A DNA stretch of 64,000 bases from Candidatus Atribacteria bacterium (GCA_003451675.1 DMCY01000111.1:15707-79706), one strand, 5' to 3'; shown: positions 42,756 through 52,492, numbered from the stretch's first letter. The notes: generated by a model from the letters alone, not told the origin. Numbers and translations: made by a program.

Positions 42756-44110
42756 TGCATGAGGAATGTGGAGTTTTTGGAATTTTTAATAAAGAAAAAG
42801 GTTCCTTAGATGTAGCTAAATTGACTTATTTTGGCCTTTATGCCCTTCAACATCGGGGGCAGGAGAGTGCCGGGATTGCAGTATCTGATGGAAAAAAGCT
42901 CTTAATTTATAAAGATTTAGGGTTAGTATCTGAAGTATTTAATAAAGAAAAGCTAAAGACTTTACAGGGTAATTGTGCCATCGGCCATGTAAGATATTCT
43001 ACCACAGGTGCTAATATTTGGGAAAATAGCCAACCTCTTTTAAAGAATTATAAAGGAGGAACTTTCTCTTTAGCTCATAATGGTAATCTGGTAAATCAGG
43101 CAGACTTAAAGGCAAAATTAAAAGAAAAAGCTGTTCAAATTTATTCCTCGACAGATAGTGAGATAATATGTAATTTAATAAAAACAACTTCCGAAGAGAG
43201 TATTGAAAAAAATATTGAAATTGTGGCTGCCCAATTAAAAGGGGCTTTTTCTTTAGTGATAATGACTGAAGATAAATTAATCGGGTTAAAAGATTCTTTC
43301 GGTTTTCATCCTCTCGCCCTGGGAAAATTAGGAGATTCTTATGTTTTTGCTTCCGAGACCTGTGCATTTAATCTTATGGGTGCCGAATTTGTTCGGGAAG
43401 TGGAACCGGGAGAGATGGTAATAATTGATAAAGAAGGAGTGAGATCAATCAGAGTTTTGCCTGATAACAGGAAAGCTCTTTGTATTTTTGAATTTGTCTA
43501 TTTTGCCCGTCCGGATAGTAATATATGCGGGGAAAATGTAGCTTTAAGCCGGCAAAAAATGGGTCGAAGACTGGCCCTGGAATATCCGGTGCAAGCAGAT
43601 ATAGTAGTTCCCGTACCGGACTCAGGAATTTCTGCAGCTATCGGTTATGCAGCCCAATCAGGCATTCCTTATGAAGAAGGATTAATTAAAAACCGTTATA
43701 TTGGAAGAACTTTTATCCAGCCCGAACAATTAATTCGGGATTTTGGAGTTAAAATAAAACTCTCCCCTATCAAAGAAATAATAAAGGGTAAGAGAGTGAT
43801 ATTAATAGATGATTCTATTGTTCGGGGGACTACCAGCCGAAAGATTGTAAACTTAGTAAGGGATGCGGGAGCTCGTGAAGTTCATGTTCGGATAAGTTCA
43901 CCGCCTATTTATTTCTCCTGTTTCTATGGAATAGATACACCAAAAAGAGAACATTTGTGGGCTTCAAACCATAACATAGAAGAGACAGAAAAATGGATAG
44001 GAGCAGACAGTTTGGGTTATTTGAGCATAGAAGGGTTATGCAGTGTTTTTGATAAAATCCTTGCTGATGATTTTTGTTTAGCCTGTTTTGACGGGAAGTA
44101 TCCGACGTAA
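42755..44110 (+). CDS. purF: Amidophosphoribosyltransferase
   Basis: Commits PRPP to purine synthesis. The start ATG at 42755 overlaps the purL stop (TAATG) and GGAGAGG lies before it, giving 451 residues. The N-terminal nucleophile is Cys5 in MHEECGVFGIF, so only a short propeptide must be removed. HRGQESAGIA near residue 36 and HNGNLVN near 108 belong to the glutaminase. VILIDDSIVRGTTSRKIV near residue 345 is the PRPP loop. It lacks unusual features. Confidence 0.97.
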   Translation: MHEECGVFGIFNKEKGSLDVAKLTYFGLYALQHRGQESAGIAVSDGKKLLIYKDLGLVSEVFNKEKLKTLQGNCAIGHVRYSTTGANIWENSQPLLKNYKGGTFSLAHNGNLVNQADLKAKLKEKAVQIYSSTDSEIICNLIKTTSEESIEKNIEIVAAQLKGAFSLVIMTEDKLIGLKDSFGFHPLALGKLGDSYVFASETCAFNLMGAEFVREVEPGEMVIIDKEGVRSIRVLPDNRKALCIFEFVYFARPDSNICGENVALSRQKMGRRLALEYPVQADIVVPVPDSGISAAIGYAAQSGIPYEEGLIKNRYIGRTFIQPEQLIRDFGVKIKLSPIKEIIKGKRVILIDDSIVRGTTSRKIVNLVRDAGAREVHVRISSPPIYFSCFYGIDTPKREHLWASNHNIEETEKWIGADSLGYLSIEGLCSVFDKILADDFCLACFDGKYPT

Positions 44111-44225
44111 AATTAGTTAGTTGGTTAAATGGTTACTTGGTTAACTAGTTGAAAAGATGAGAATATTGAACCAACTAACTAACCAAGTTGACCGGTGAAC
44201 TAAAAAAAGAAGAGGAACTAGTTAA
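44111..44225. repeat. Inverted repeat between purF and purM
   Basis: TTAGTTAGTTGGTT (44113-44126) pairs perfectly with AACCAACTAACTAA (44169-44182); ACTTGGTT (44135-44142) also matches AACCAAGT (44181-44188). Made of GTTAGTTGG-like units. No T-run follows, so it is probably not a terminator. Confidence 0.7.
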
Positions 44226-45227
44226 ATGGGAAAATCCTATAAAGACGCTGGCGTGAATATCGACCTGGCTAATCAAATAGTTAATGAGATAAAACCACTA
44301 ATTAGCAAAACTTCTATCCCCGGAGTATTGGGTGGTATAGGTAATTTTGGCGGATTATTTTCTTTAACCGGGCAAAATTACAAAGAACCGGTATTGGTTT
44401 CCGGCACTGATGGAGTGGGGACTAAATTAAAAATTGCCTTTACTCTAAATAAACATAATACTGTGGGAATAGATTTAGTGGCAATGTCGGTGAATGATAT
44501 CATTACCTGTGGGGCGAAACCTTTATTTTTTTTGGATTATATCTCTATTGGTAAACTGTCAGAAGAAGTAGTTGTCAATCTTATAAAAGGAATTACCGAA
44601 GGATGTAAAATGGCAAACTGTGCTTTACTGGGCGGGGAGACTGCCGAGATGCCCGGATTTTATCCGGAAGGAGAATATGATTTAGCCGGTTTTGCTGTAG
44701 GAATAGTAGAAAAAAGTAAAATAATAGACGGCGAGGAGATTAAAGAAGGCGATTCGGTTATAGGTATTGCTTCTAATGGATTACACAGTAACGGTTTTTC
44801 TTTAGTTAGGAAAGTTTTGTTGGCTGTTCCTTCCTTAAAGAAAACTTTAGGAGAGGAATTACTTGCTCCTACCCGAATCTACGTAAAACCAGTTTTATAT
44901 TTGTTAGAAAAATATAAAATTTTAGGAATAGCTCACATCACCGGAGGAGGGATAGTGGAAAATATTCCTCGTATTTTACCTGAAGGAGTTTCAGTCCAGA
45001 TTAATCAAAAAAGCTGGACCAAACCTCCTATCTTTTCTTTAATTCAAAAAGAAGGAAAAATTTCTGATGAGGAAATGTATCGGACTTTTAACATGGGAAT
45101 CGGAATGGCGCTAGTTGTTAGGACAGATAAAACTGAACAGATAATTAACGAACTTAAAATGATAAGATATGATTCTTACATCATCGGCAAAGTTATAAAA
45201 GGGAATAAACAGATAATTATTGGGTAA
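44226..45227 (+). CDS. purM: AIR synthetase (phosphoribosylformylglycinamidine cyclo-ligase)
   Basis: A 333-residue PurM. VSGTDGVGTKLKIAF near residue 59 and GIDLVAMSVNDIITCGAKPLFFLDYIS near residue 80 are the active-site regions. GGETAEMPGFYPEGEYDLAGFAVGIVEK near residue 138 and ITGGGIVENIPRILPEG near residue 239 follow. It closes the imidazole ring of AIR with ATP. Its end meets an out-of-frame ATG at 45227, and purN starts 54 bp further on. Confidence 0.97.
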   Translation: MGKSYKDAGVNIDLANQIVNEIKPLISKTSIPGVLGGIGNFGGLFSLTGQNYKEPVLVSGTDGVGTKLKIAFTLNKHNTVGIDLVAMSVNDIITCGAKPLFFLDYISIGKLSEEVVVNLIKGITEGCKMANCALLGGETAEMPGFYPEGEYDLAGFAVGIVEKSKIIDGEEIKEGDSVIGIASNGLHSNGFSLVRKVLLAVPSLKKTLGEELLAPTRIYVKPVLYLLEKYKILGIAHITGGGIVENIPRILPEGVSVQINQKSWTKPPIFSLIQKEGKISDEEMYRTFNMGIGMALVVRTDKTEQIINELKMIRYDSYIIGKVIKGNKQIIIG

Positions 45228-45237
45228 TGACAAATCT

Positions 45238-45250
45238 GGTGCCAGGCACC
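45238..45250. repeat. Small palindrome between purM and purN
   Basis: GGTGCCAGGCACC is a near-perfect palindrome in the 53-bp gap, of a type widespread as REP-like elements in low-GC bacteria. An in-frame upstream start for purN at 45227 would translate across it, which argues for the start at 45281. Confidence 0.6.
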
Positions 45251-45280
45251 TTTTGTTTCATTTATCGGAGGATTAAGACC

Positions 45281-45889
45281 ATGCTAAATATTGGAGTATT
45301 AGTTTCAGGAAGAGGGACTAATTTGCAAGTCATAATTGAGGCTATCGAAGAAGGTAAAATTGAAGGAAGAATCAGTATTGTAATCAGTGATAATCCTGAT
45401 GCTTATGCACTTAAAAGAGCAAAACGATATAATATTGAAACCCAGTATATTAACTTTAAGGAATTTAAAACTCGAGAAGATTATGATAAAAAAATTATAA
45501 AGAGCTTAAAAGAAAAAGAAATCGAGCTGGTGGTTTTAGCTGGTTATATGAGGATCTTAAGTTCTTATTTTATCAGAACTTATAGGAATAAGATAATGAA
45601 TATTCATCCTGCCTTACTTCCTTCTTTTCCAGGATTAGAAGCTCAAAGTCAAGCGGTAAATTATGGAGTTAAAATCTCTGGTTGCACTGTCCACTTTGTT
45701 GATGAAGGAATAGACTCGGGCCCCATTATTCTACAAAAAGCAGTAGAAGTAAAAGATGATGATACCGAAGAATCTTTGGCGGAGAGAATTTTAAAAGAGG
45801 AACATAAGATTTATCCTCAGGCAATTCAATTATTTTCTCAAGGTAGATTAATTATAAAGGGTAGAAAAGTTTTTATTAAAAAGAGGTAA
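45281..45889 (+). CDS. purN: Phosphoribosylglycinamide formyltransferase (PurN)
   Basis: A 202-residue folate-dependent GAR transformylase. Start chosen at 45281 because CGGAGGA lies at 45264-45270. MLNIGVLVSGRGTNLQ is the N-terminal Rossmann strand. NIHPALLPSFPGLEAQSQAVNYGVKISGCTVHFVDEGIDSGPIILQKAV from about residue 107 contains the catalytic Asn and His and the folate-loop Asp. It uses 10-formyl-THF and so links purine synthesis to the one-carbon pool fed by the upstream locus. Confidence 0.96.
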   Translation: MLNIGVLVSGRGTNLQVIIEAIEEGKIEGRISIVISDNPDAYALKRAKRYNIETQYINFKEFKTREDYDKKIIKSLKEKEIELVVLAGYMRILSSYFIRTYRNKIMNIHPALLPSFPGLEAQSQAVNYGVKISGCTVHFVDEGIDSGPIILQKAVEVKDDDTEESLAERILKEEHKIYPQAIQLFSQGRLIIKGRKVFIKKR

Positions 45890-45896
45890 ATTTAAG

Positions 45897-47165
45897 ATGA
45901 AAGTATTGGTAATAGGAAGTGGTGGTAGAGAGCATACTCTAATATGGAAAATTGCTCAAAGCCCGAAAGTTTCAAAAATATATTGTACCCCCGGTAATGC
46001 CGGGATTTCTCGTTTAGCTCAATGTATAAATATAGGCGTAGATAAGATAAAAGAATTAACTGATTTTGCCCGGGAAGAAAAAATTGATTTGACCATAGTG
46101 GGACCTGAATTACCTTTATCCGGGGGGATTGTAAATGAATTTAACAGATTGGATTTAAAGATATTTGGTCCTAGCCGAGAGGCTACCAAGATTGAATCAA
46201 GTAAAGTCTTTTCTAAATATTTAATGAAAAAGTATAATATTCCTACAGCTAATTACGAGGTCTTTCAAAATAGTGAAGAGGCACTCGATTATATAAAACA
46301 ACAGACTTTTCCTTTAGTAATAAAGGCAGATGGATTGGCTGCCGGCAAAGGAGTATTTATTGTAAAAAATCTCGATCAGGCTGGAGATGCTTTAAATACA
46401 CTGATGAAGAAAAAAACATTTGGAGAAGCGGGTAGGCAGATAGTAATAGAGGAGTTTTTAAAGGGAGAAGAAGTATCGATTTTGGCATTTTGTGATGGCA
46501 AAACTGTTGTACCAATGGTTTCATCTCAAGACCATAAAAAGATATTTGATAATGACCAGGGACCTAATACCGGAGGGATGGGGGCTTATTCTCCTGTACC
46601 TTTTTATACTACTGAGATTAAAGAGAAGGTTTGTAGAGAAATTTTAAAACCTACTGTAAAAGGTTTACAGAATGAGGGGAAAGAATACAAAGGAGTACTT
46701 TATGCCGGATTGATATTAACCAAAGAAGGACCTAAGGTCTTAGAATTTAATGCTCGTTTCGGTGACCCGGAAACTCAAGTTGTATTGCCGAGATTAAAAA
46801 CAGATTTAATAGATATACTAAATGCAGTAATTGAAGGGTCTCTTCATGAAATAAATATTGAATGGAAGAATAATTCTGTAGTATGTGTGGTGGTCACTTC
46901 CGGTGGATATCCGGGTAAATACCAAAAAGACAAAGTTATTAGCGGTTTGGAAAGATTGAAAAAGATGGAAGATGTGATCGCCTTTCATGCCGGTACTAAA
47001 TTTCAAGAAGATAAGATCGTAACTTCAGGAGGAAGAGTCCTGGGGATTACCGCCTGTGATGATACTGTATCTAAAGCTAAAGAGAGGGCATATAAGGGAG
47101 TAAAAGAAATTTATTTTGAAGATATATATTACCGAAATGATATTGGTGCCAAAGCCATAAAATAA
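45897..47165 (+). CDS. purD: Phosphoribosylamine-glycine ligase
   Basis: A 422-residue ATP-grasp enzyme for the second step of purine synthesis. VIGSGGREHTLIWKIAQSP near residue 4 is the typical PurD start. VIKADGLAAGKGVFIV near residue 143 is the ATP-grasp loop, GPNTGGMGAYSPVPF near 222, and EFNARFGDPETQVVLPRL near 282 binds metal. It starts 7 bp after purN. Confidence 0.97.
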   Translation: MKVLVIGSGGREHTLIWKIAQSPKVSKIYCTPGNAGISRLAQCINIGVDKIKELTDFAREEKIDLTIVGPELPLSGGIVNEFNRLDLKIFGPSREATKIESSKVFSKYLMKKYNIPTANYEVFQNSEEALDYIKQQTFPLVIKADGLAAGKGVFIVKNLDQAGDALNTLMKKKTFGEAGRQIVIEEFLKGEEVSILAFCDGKTVVPMVSSQDHKKIFDNDQGPNTGGMGAYSPVPFYTTEIKEKVCREILKPTVKGLQNEGKEYKGVLYAGLILTKEGPKVLEFNARFGDPETQVVLPRLKTDLIDILNAVIEGSLHEINIEWKNNSVVCVVVTSGGYPGKYQKDKVISGLERLKKMEDVIAFHAGTKFQEDKIVTSGGRVLGITACDDTVSKAKERAYKGVKEIYFEDIYYRNDIGAKAIK

Positions 47166-47176
47166 TTACCTAATTC

Positions 47177-47243
47177 TGTCATTCCCGCCTGTCTGCCGTG
47201 TTCCCGCACAGGCAGACGAAAGCGGGAATCCAGAGGAATGACA
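47177..47243. repeat. REP-like palindrome between purD and purH
   Basis: TGTCATTCC (47177-47185) pairs with GGAATGACA (47235-47243). The interior has CGCCTGTCTGCC with GGCAGACG and a CCCGC/GCGGG pair. A classic extragenic palindrome type, different from those at 38.1 and 48.9 kb. Confidence 0.75.
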
Positions 47244-47366
47244 CCAAAAAAAGAAACTGAACCAATAAATAGACTGCTACAAAATAAAATAATTATAAAG
47301 TTATAGGATAATGGATAATATTTATATTCCATATTAATAACTAAAACAAGGAAGGAGAAGAAAAAA

Positions 47367-48926
47367 ATGACCAAAATAAAACGAGCTTTAGTTAGTGTAT
47401 CTGATAAAGAAGGAATTATTGATTTTGCTAAAGGATTGGAAGAGTTAGGTATTGAAATAATATCTACCGGCGGGACTGCTCGATTACTCCAGGAAGCAAA
47501 GATTAAAGTAAAATTAATCTCTGAAGTAACTGGTTTTCCGGAGATATTGGAAGGAAGAGTTAAAACTTTGCATCCCCTTATCTTTGGAGGGATATTGGCC
47601 AAGAGAGAAGACCCTCTTCATCAGAAAGAGATAAAAGAACAAGAGATAGAACAGATAGATTTGGTAGTGGTAAATCTATATCCTTTTGAAAAAACTGTTT
47701 CCCAAAAGGAAGTAGAATTAGATGAAGCTATTGAAAATATCGATATTGGCGGACCCTCTTTGTTAAGGGCGGCAGCCAAAAATTATCAAGATGTAGCTGT
47801 AGTAATAAATCCTCAGGATTATCCGATAATTTTAGAGGAATTAGAGAAAAATCAGGGAGAAATATCTTTAGATACTAAAAAGAGATTAGCGACAGAGGTA
47901 TTTGAACATACTTCATTCTATGATGGAATTATTAACCATTATTTAAGAAAAAATTTACTTAAAGAATCAACTTCTTTCCCCCAGATTCTAAATTTACTGG
48001 GCAAAAAAGTTTCGGACTTGCGTTATGGAGAAAATCCCCATCAATCTGCTTCTTTCTACAAAGAAGTGTTGGTAAAAGAGGCCAATCTGGGAGATGCGGT
48101 ACAGTTAGGTGGAAAAGAATTATCTTTTAATAATTTAGTAGATTTAGGAGCGGTTTTGGAGATGGTTAAAGATTTTCAGGAACCTACTGTTGTCTTTGTA
48201 AAACATACTAATCCCTGTGGATTAGCTTCCGCAGAAACTATTCAAGAAGCCTATCAGAAGGCTTATGAAGGCGACCCTTTATCTGCTTATGGGAGTATTA
48301 TTGGAATTAATAGAATAGTTGATGAATCACTGGCTAATTTGATCAATGAGACCACCTTTGTAGAAGCAATACTGGCTCCCGATTTTGAAGATAAGGCCCT
48401 AAATATCTTAAGGCAGAAAAAGAATCGCCGTCTGATAAAAGTGGGAGATTTAAAAAGTAGAGATGTTCAAATAAAAGATATTAAAAAAATACCCGGTGGA
48501 TTTCTAGTTCAAGATAGAAACATAAAAGAGATCACTACAAAAGACCTGAAAGTAGTAACCAATAGAAAACCTAACCAGGAAGAATTAGAAGAGCTTTTAT
48601 TTGCCTGGAAGGTAGCCAAACAGGTAAAATCAAATGCCATCGTTTTAACCAAAAATAAGCAGACAATAGGTGTTGGTGCCGGACAAATGAGCCGGGTAGA
48701 TTCTGTAAAGATTGCTATTATGAAATCAAAAGGGCGTTCCCAGGGTTCCTATCTTGCTTCTGATGCCTTCTTCCCTTTTAGGGATGGGGTAAATGAGGCA
48801 GCTAAAGCGGGCATAACCGCCATTATTCAGCCCGGTGGATCAAAGAGAGATGAGGAAGTTATAGAAGCCGCTAACGAACATAATCTGGCTATGGTCTTTA
48901 CCGGTACAAGATGTTTTAAACATTAA
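47367..48926 (+). CDS. purH: Bifunctional AICAR formyltransferase/IMP cyclohydrolase
   Basis: A 519-residue PurH for the last two steps to IMP. The N-terminal cyclohydrolase carries ALVSVSDKEGIIDFAKGL near residue 6 and STGGTARLL near 34. The transformylase has LRYGENPHQSASFYKE near residue 218, KHTNPCGLASA near 282, and SDAFFPFRDGVNEAAKAGITAIIQPGGSKRDEEVI near 470. It ends the pur cluster; purB, purK and guanine-branch genes are not in the window. AAGGAGAAG precedes the start. Confidence 0.97.
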   Translation: MTKIKRALVSVSDKEGIIDFAKGLEELGIEIISTGGTARLLQEAKIKVKLISEVTGFPEILEGRVKTLHPLIFGGILAKREDPLHQKEIKEQEIEQIDLVVVNLYPFEKTVSQKEVELDEAIENIDIGGPSLLRAAAKNYQDVAVVINPQDYPIILEELEKNQGEISLDTKKRLATEVFEHTSFYDGIINHYLRKNLLKESTSFPQILNLLGKKVSDLRYGENPHQSASFYKEVLVKEANLGDAVQLGGKELSFNNLVDLGAVLEMVKDFQEPTVVFVKHTNPCGLASAETIQEAYQKAYEGDPLSAYGSIIGINRIVDESLANLINETTFVEAILAPDFEDKALNILRQKKNRRLIKVGDLKSRDVQIKDIKKIPGGFLVQDRNIKEITTKDLKVVTNRKPNQEELEELLFAWKVAKQVKSNAIVLTKNKQTIGVGAGQMSRVDSVKIAIMKSKGRSQGSYLASDAFFPFRDGVNEAAKAGITAIIQPGGSKRDEEVIEAANEHNLAMVFTGTRCFKH

Positions 48927-48945
48927 TTTTAACCTTCCCTCTCTC

Positions 48946-48986
48946 TGTCATTGCGAGCTTTCGGAAGAAAGCGCGGCAATCTCCAT
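48946..48986. repeat. Half of a TCATTGCGAG-type REP after purH
   Basis: TGTCATTGCGAGC begins at 48946 and GCGCGGCAATCTCC follows, matching the outer and inner parts of the repeat at 38.1 kb, but the right half is missing. It may mark the end of the pur transcript. Confidence 0.65.
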
Positions 48987-49014
48987 TTCCCATATAAAAA
49001 ACAATAGCTAATAA

Positions 49015-49052
49015 CTTTTAAAAAAACTTTTCCAAAAAAGAAGGACTTTTAA
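49015..49052 (+). repeat. Short direct repeat, copy A (upstream of the RhuM-Fic gene)
   Basis: TTTAAAAAAACTTTTCCAAA then GAAGGACTTTTAA. It matches 50143-50176 with one substitution over about 33 bp. A looser copy lies at 7461-7492. The two close copies flank the RhuM-Fic gene. Confidence 0.7.
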
Positions 49053-49108
49053 TATTTATATAGTATAATAATAAATAGACTTTCATTTAAATCTATAAGG
49101 AGAACTTA

Positions 49109-50100
49109 ATGCCGGAAAAAAATGAAATAATAATTTACACTACTCCGGATGGCAAAGAAACTTTTGAAGTCAATTTAAAAAAAGACACTGTCTGGCTTTC
49201 TCAAAAGCAGATGGCAGAATTATTTGAAAAAAATACTGATACTATCGGGTTACATATAAAAAATATTTTTTCCACCAAAGAATTAAACGAAAACTCAACT
49301 ACCGAGAAATACTCGGTAGTTCAAATAGAAGGCAACAGAAAAGTAGAGCGTAAAATTAAATTTTATAATCTAGACATAATCATCTCCGTCGGTTACCGTG
49401 TTAATTCCAAACGCGGCACCCAATTCCGCATCTGGGCAACCAATGTCTTAAAACAGCACCTCATAAACGGTTATACCGTCAATGAAAAGAGAATCCGCGA
49501 AGATAGGAATAAGCTAAAAGAACTGCAAAAAACATTAAAAATAACAGAAAGGCTCTTACAGCGCAAAGCCCTGGATTCCAGGGAAGCTACCGGCCTGTTA
49601 AAAGTCATTCTTGATTATCAAAAAGCCCTGCATTTGCTCGATAAATACGATTTCCAAAAATTAGAAATAAATAAAGTTACCACAAAAGAAAGATTCAAAA
49701 TTAACCTGCAAAAAGTTCGCCAGCAATTAAATCAACTGAAAAACCATTACCCCACAGGACTATTCGGCTTAGAAAAAGACCAATCTTTTTCTGGCTCTAT
49801 AGGAGCGATCTATCAAAGTTTTGACGGAAAAGACCTTTATCCCAGCATAGAAGAAAAAGCTGCCCATCTCTTATACTTTGTGGTCAAGAATCATTCTTTT
49901 ATAGATGGAAATAAACGAATTGCCGCATCCCTCTTCCTCTGGTTTTTAAATGAGAATGGTATTTTATATAATGAAGACGGCAGTAAGCGTCTTGCTGACA
50001 ATGCCTTGGTAGCTTAACTTTATTAATTGCTGAAAGCAAAGCAGAAGAAAAAGATACGATGGTCAAAGTCATCGTCAATTTAATCAATAAAAACAATTAA
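49109..50100 (+). pseudogene. RhuM-Fic/Doc fusion gene with a C-terminal frameshift
   Basis: Residues about 1-120 match the RhuM domain (VWLSQKQMAELFEKNTDTIGLHIKNIF, then DIIISVGYRVNSKRGTQFRIWA). Residues about 220-300 form a Fic/Doc domain with NHSFIDGNKRIAASLFLWFL, close to the HPFxDGNKR catalytic motif but with Ser for Pro. Fic proteins usually AMP-ylate or otherwise modify targets and often act as toxins. A stop occurs at 50017, but adding one T near 50016 restores the frame to 50100 and about 30 more residues (LTLLIAESKAEEKD). The Fic core is before the break, so some activity may remain. Confidence 0.75.
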
Positions 50101-50647
50101 AAAGTAGCAGAGCTTGAATTTGATAATTTCTTTACAGTTACCTTTAAAAAAACTTTTCCAAAAAAGAAGGATTTTTAAAACCCTATGTCGAATATAAAAT
50201 TATAATAGTTTATATAAATAAAAATATCTTTACTCAAGATTATTTATCTTTTGCTCTTAATTATTTTTTAATAGGAGAAAAATAAAATAAATAAAATTGC
50301 AGGATTGATAAATACTTTTATAATTCTTAAATCTAATTCAAGCATTAAAATAAGAAATACAGAATCTACCATATTAGAGCAATTAACATCTCTAATGAAA
50401 CCTTTCGAAATGCCTACCAATTTCTTTCTCTTCAATTATACAGGTAAAACTTGGCCCATTTCCTTCTCTATAAATACAAACTAAATTTACTAAAATATAA
50501 AAATATTAGGTCTAATATTAAAATAATCGATCAGGATTGTTAATGTAAATAAGCCTATATTGATAGATAAAGAGGAAGACTGAAGGGGGGGTGAAAAATA
50601 ATAAATAAATATAGTAAAAATAGGAAAATCTTTTTAGGAGGTTTTAT
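50101..50647. other. Intergenic region upstream of the cas operon
   Basis: No gene in about 550 bp. Direct-repeat copy B (50143-50176) lies at the left. The rest is AT-rich and should hold the cas promoter; several TATAAT-like boxes occur but none is clearly best. AGGAGG at about 50636-50641 precedes cas8b. Confidence 0.55.
50143..50176 (+). repeat. Short direct repeat, copy B (downstream of the RhuM-Fic gene)
   Basis: CTTTAAAAAAACTTTTCC then AAAAAAGAAGGATTTTTA, near-identical to copy A at 49015-49052. It is followed by TATGTCGAATA, a sequence I associate with recurrent upstream motifs in Clostridia-like genomes. Confidence 0.7.
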
Positions 50648-52492
50648 ATGATAGAAGCGATAAGAAATATTGGGGAATATGCGCTTGGAAAAGAAGAAAA
50701 AAACGTTGATAATCCTTTAGAAATTTTAATAGATAATCCTGCAAATAAAAACACTAAAAATATTTTATTCATTCTTTTGGATGAAGAAAATAGGGAGTTT
50801 AAATATCATGGTATAGAAACTGAGGAATATTCAAAAGATAAATTGGAAAATTATTTATACAAAAAGGGTACTTCTAGGGGTACAGATATTACTCCAACCG
50901 TTATGATAACTACTCCAGAAAAAACCTTTAATAATAAAATTTTAAACTGGTTTAAAAACTATAATTCTGATAAAAATAATAAAAATGAGATGTTGCAAAA
51001 TATTTATCTCTGCATTAAAGAGAATAAAGAAAAAATACTACAAGACTTAAAAGAAAAATCAGATATAGAAAATAATATTATAAGTTTTAAAATTAACGAA
51101 AAATATTTGGGTGATTTTGAAATATTTCGAAAAATATTAGTAAATAAAGCTTCAGAAAATTTCTATAACAAGTTTGGGAAAATATCTAAATCAGAAAATA
51201 AATTATGCTCGATTTGTAAAAAAAATAATACCGAGGTTTATGGTTTTGTAAGCACTTTTAATTTTTATACTGTAGATAAGAAGGGATTTGTTAGCGGGGG
51301 TTTTAAGCAGAGAGATGCATGGAAAAATTATCCGGTATGCCTTAACTGTGCTTTAACTTTAGAGAGGGGTAAGAAATATTTAGAAGAAAATTTGAATTTT
51401 AATTTTTACGGCTTTAGGTATTTATTAATTCCGAAATTTATAAAAGGAGTAAAGAAAGATATTCAAAAAGATATTTTTAAGAAGATAGAACTTCAAAAAG
51501 ATCCACGATTTAGAAAAAAAGAAATAAAAAATTTAACTAATGATGAAAATGAAGCATTAGAAACAATGAGCGAGCAAGGAAATTACCTAAATAATAATTT
51601 TTTATTCTATAGTGCTCCCAAGGGTTTCAATGGGGCAGTCTTTAATATATTGCTGTACATTGAAGATATTCTTCCATCTCGCTTAAAACAATTATTTGAA
51701 GCTAAAAATGTGGTTGATCAAGAAGAAATTTTTCAAAATTGCGAAATAGATATTTATCGGGATAGAAAAAAAATTGGCAAAGGTCCGTTAGAGTTTAATT
51801 TTGGAATATTGCGAACTTTTTTCCCAAGAATAACTAATAATAGAACATTTAATAAATATTTCCTGGATATTACCAATAAAATATTTACCAAAAAACCGGT
51901 AGAATACGATTTCTTGCTTAATTTTATAGTAAAAAAAATAAGAGACGATTTTATGCAGAATTATCCTACTAAAATTGATACCCTGAAAGCCTTTATGTTG
52001 TTAAATTATTTGAATGAATTAAACATATTAAAATATAAAAAGGAGGAATCAACAAAAATGGAAAAATCAATTTTACCCAAAGAAATAGGAGGCGAAATCA
52101 AAGAGAAAACTGAAGTTTTTTTTGATAAATTTTCTAATTTTTTTGATAGTGATATCAAGAAGGCAATATTTTTAGAAGGAGTACTCGCTCAATTTTTACT
52201 GAATATTCAATATCAAGAGAGAAAAGCTAATCCTTTTAGAATAAAATTAAAAGGATTAAAATTAGATGAAAAACAAATTAGAAAACTCTTACCGGAAATA
52301 CAGAACAAATTAGAAGAATATGGAAAAAATTATTATCGAGATTTAGAATCAATCATTTCTAATTATTTTGTTTCATCAGGAAATGATTGGAATGTTAGTA
52401 ATGATGAGATTAGTTTTTATTTTGTATTAGGAATGAATCTATCCGATGTATTTAAAAAAGAAAAAAATAATGGAGGTAAAGAAGATGAGTGA
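50648..52492 (+). CDS. cas8b: Type I-B CRISPR Cas8b (TM1802/Csh1 family)
   Basis: A 614-residue large subunit of the type I-B Cascade complex, which recognises the PAM and recruits Cas3. It begins IEAIRNIGEYALGKE, a typical TM1802/Csh1 start. A zinc-finger-like Cys set is at residues about 191-194 (LCSICKK) and 232-235 (PVCLNCAL). No catalytic motif is expected. It is the first gene of the cas operon, and its end overlaps cas7. Confidence 0.9.
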   Translation: MIEAIRNIGEYALGKEEKNVDNPLEILIDNPANKNTKNILFILLDEENREFKYHGIETEEYSKDKLENYLYKKGTSRGTDITPTVMITTPEKTFNNKILNWFKNYNSDKNNKNEMLQNIYLCIKENKEKILQDLKEKSDIENNIISFKINEKYLGDFEIFRKILVNKASENFYNKFGKISKSENKLCSICKKNNTEVYGFVSTFNFYTVDKKGFVSGGFKQRDAWKNYPVCLNCALTLERGKKYLEENLNFNFYGFRYLLIPKFIKGVKKDIQKDIFKKIELQKDPRFRKKEIKNLTNDENEALETMSEQGNYLNNNFLFYSAPKGFNGAVFNILLYIEDILPSRLKQLFEAKNVVDQEEIFQNCEIDIYRDRKKIGKGPLEFNFGILRTFFPRITNNRTFNKYFLDITNKIFTKKPVEYDFLLNFIVKKIRDDFMQNYPTKIDTLKAFMLLNYLNELNILKYKKEESTKMEKSILPKEIGGEIKEKTEVFFDKFSNFFDSDIKKAIFLEGVLAQFLLNIQYQERKANPFRIKLKGLKLDEKQIRKLLPEIQNKLEEYGKNYYRDLESIISNYFVSSGNDWNVSNDEISFYFVLGMNLSDVFKKEKNNGGKEDE

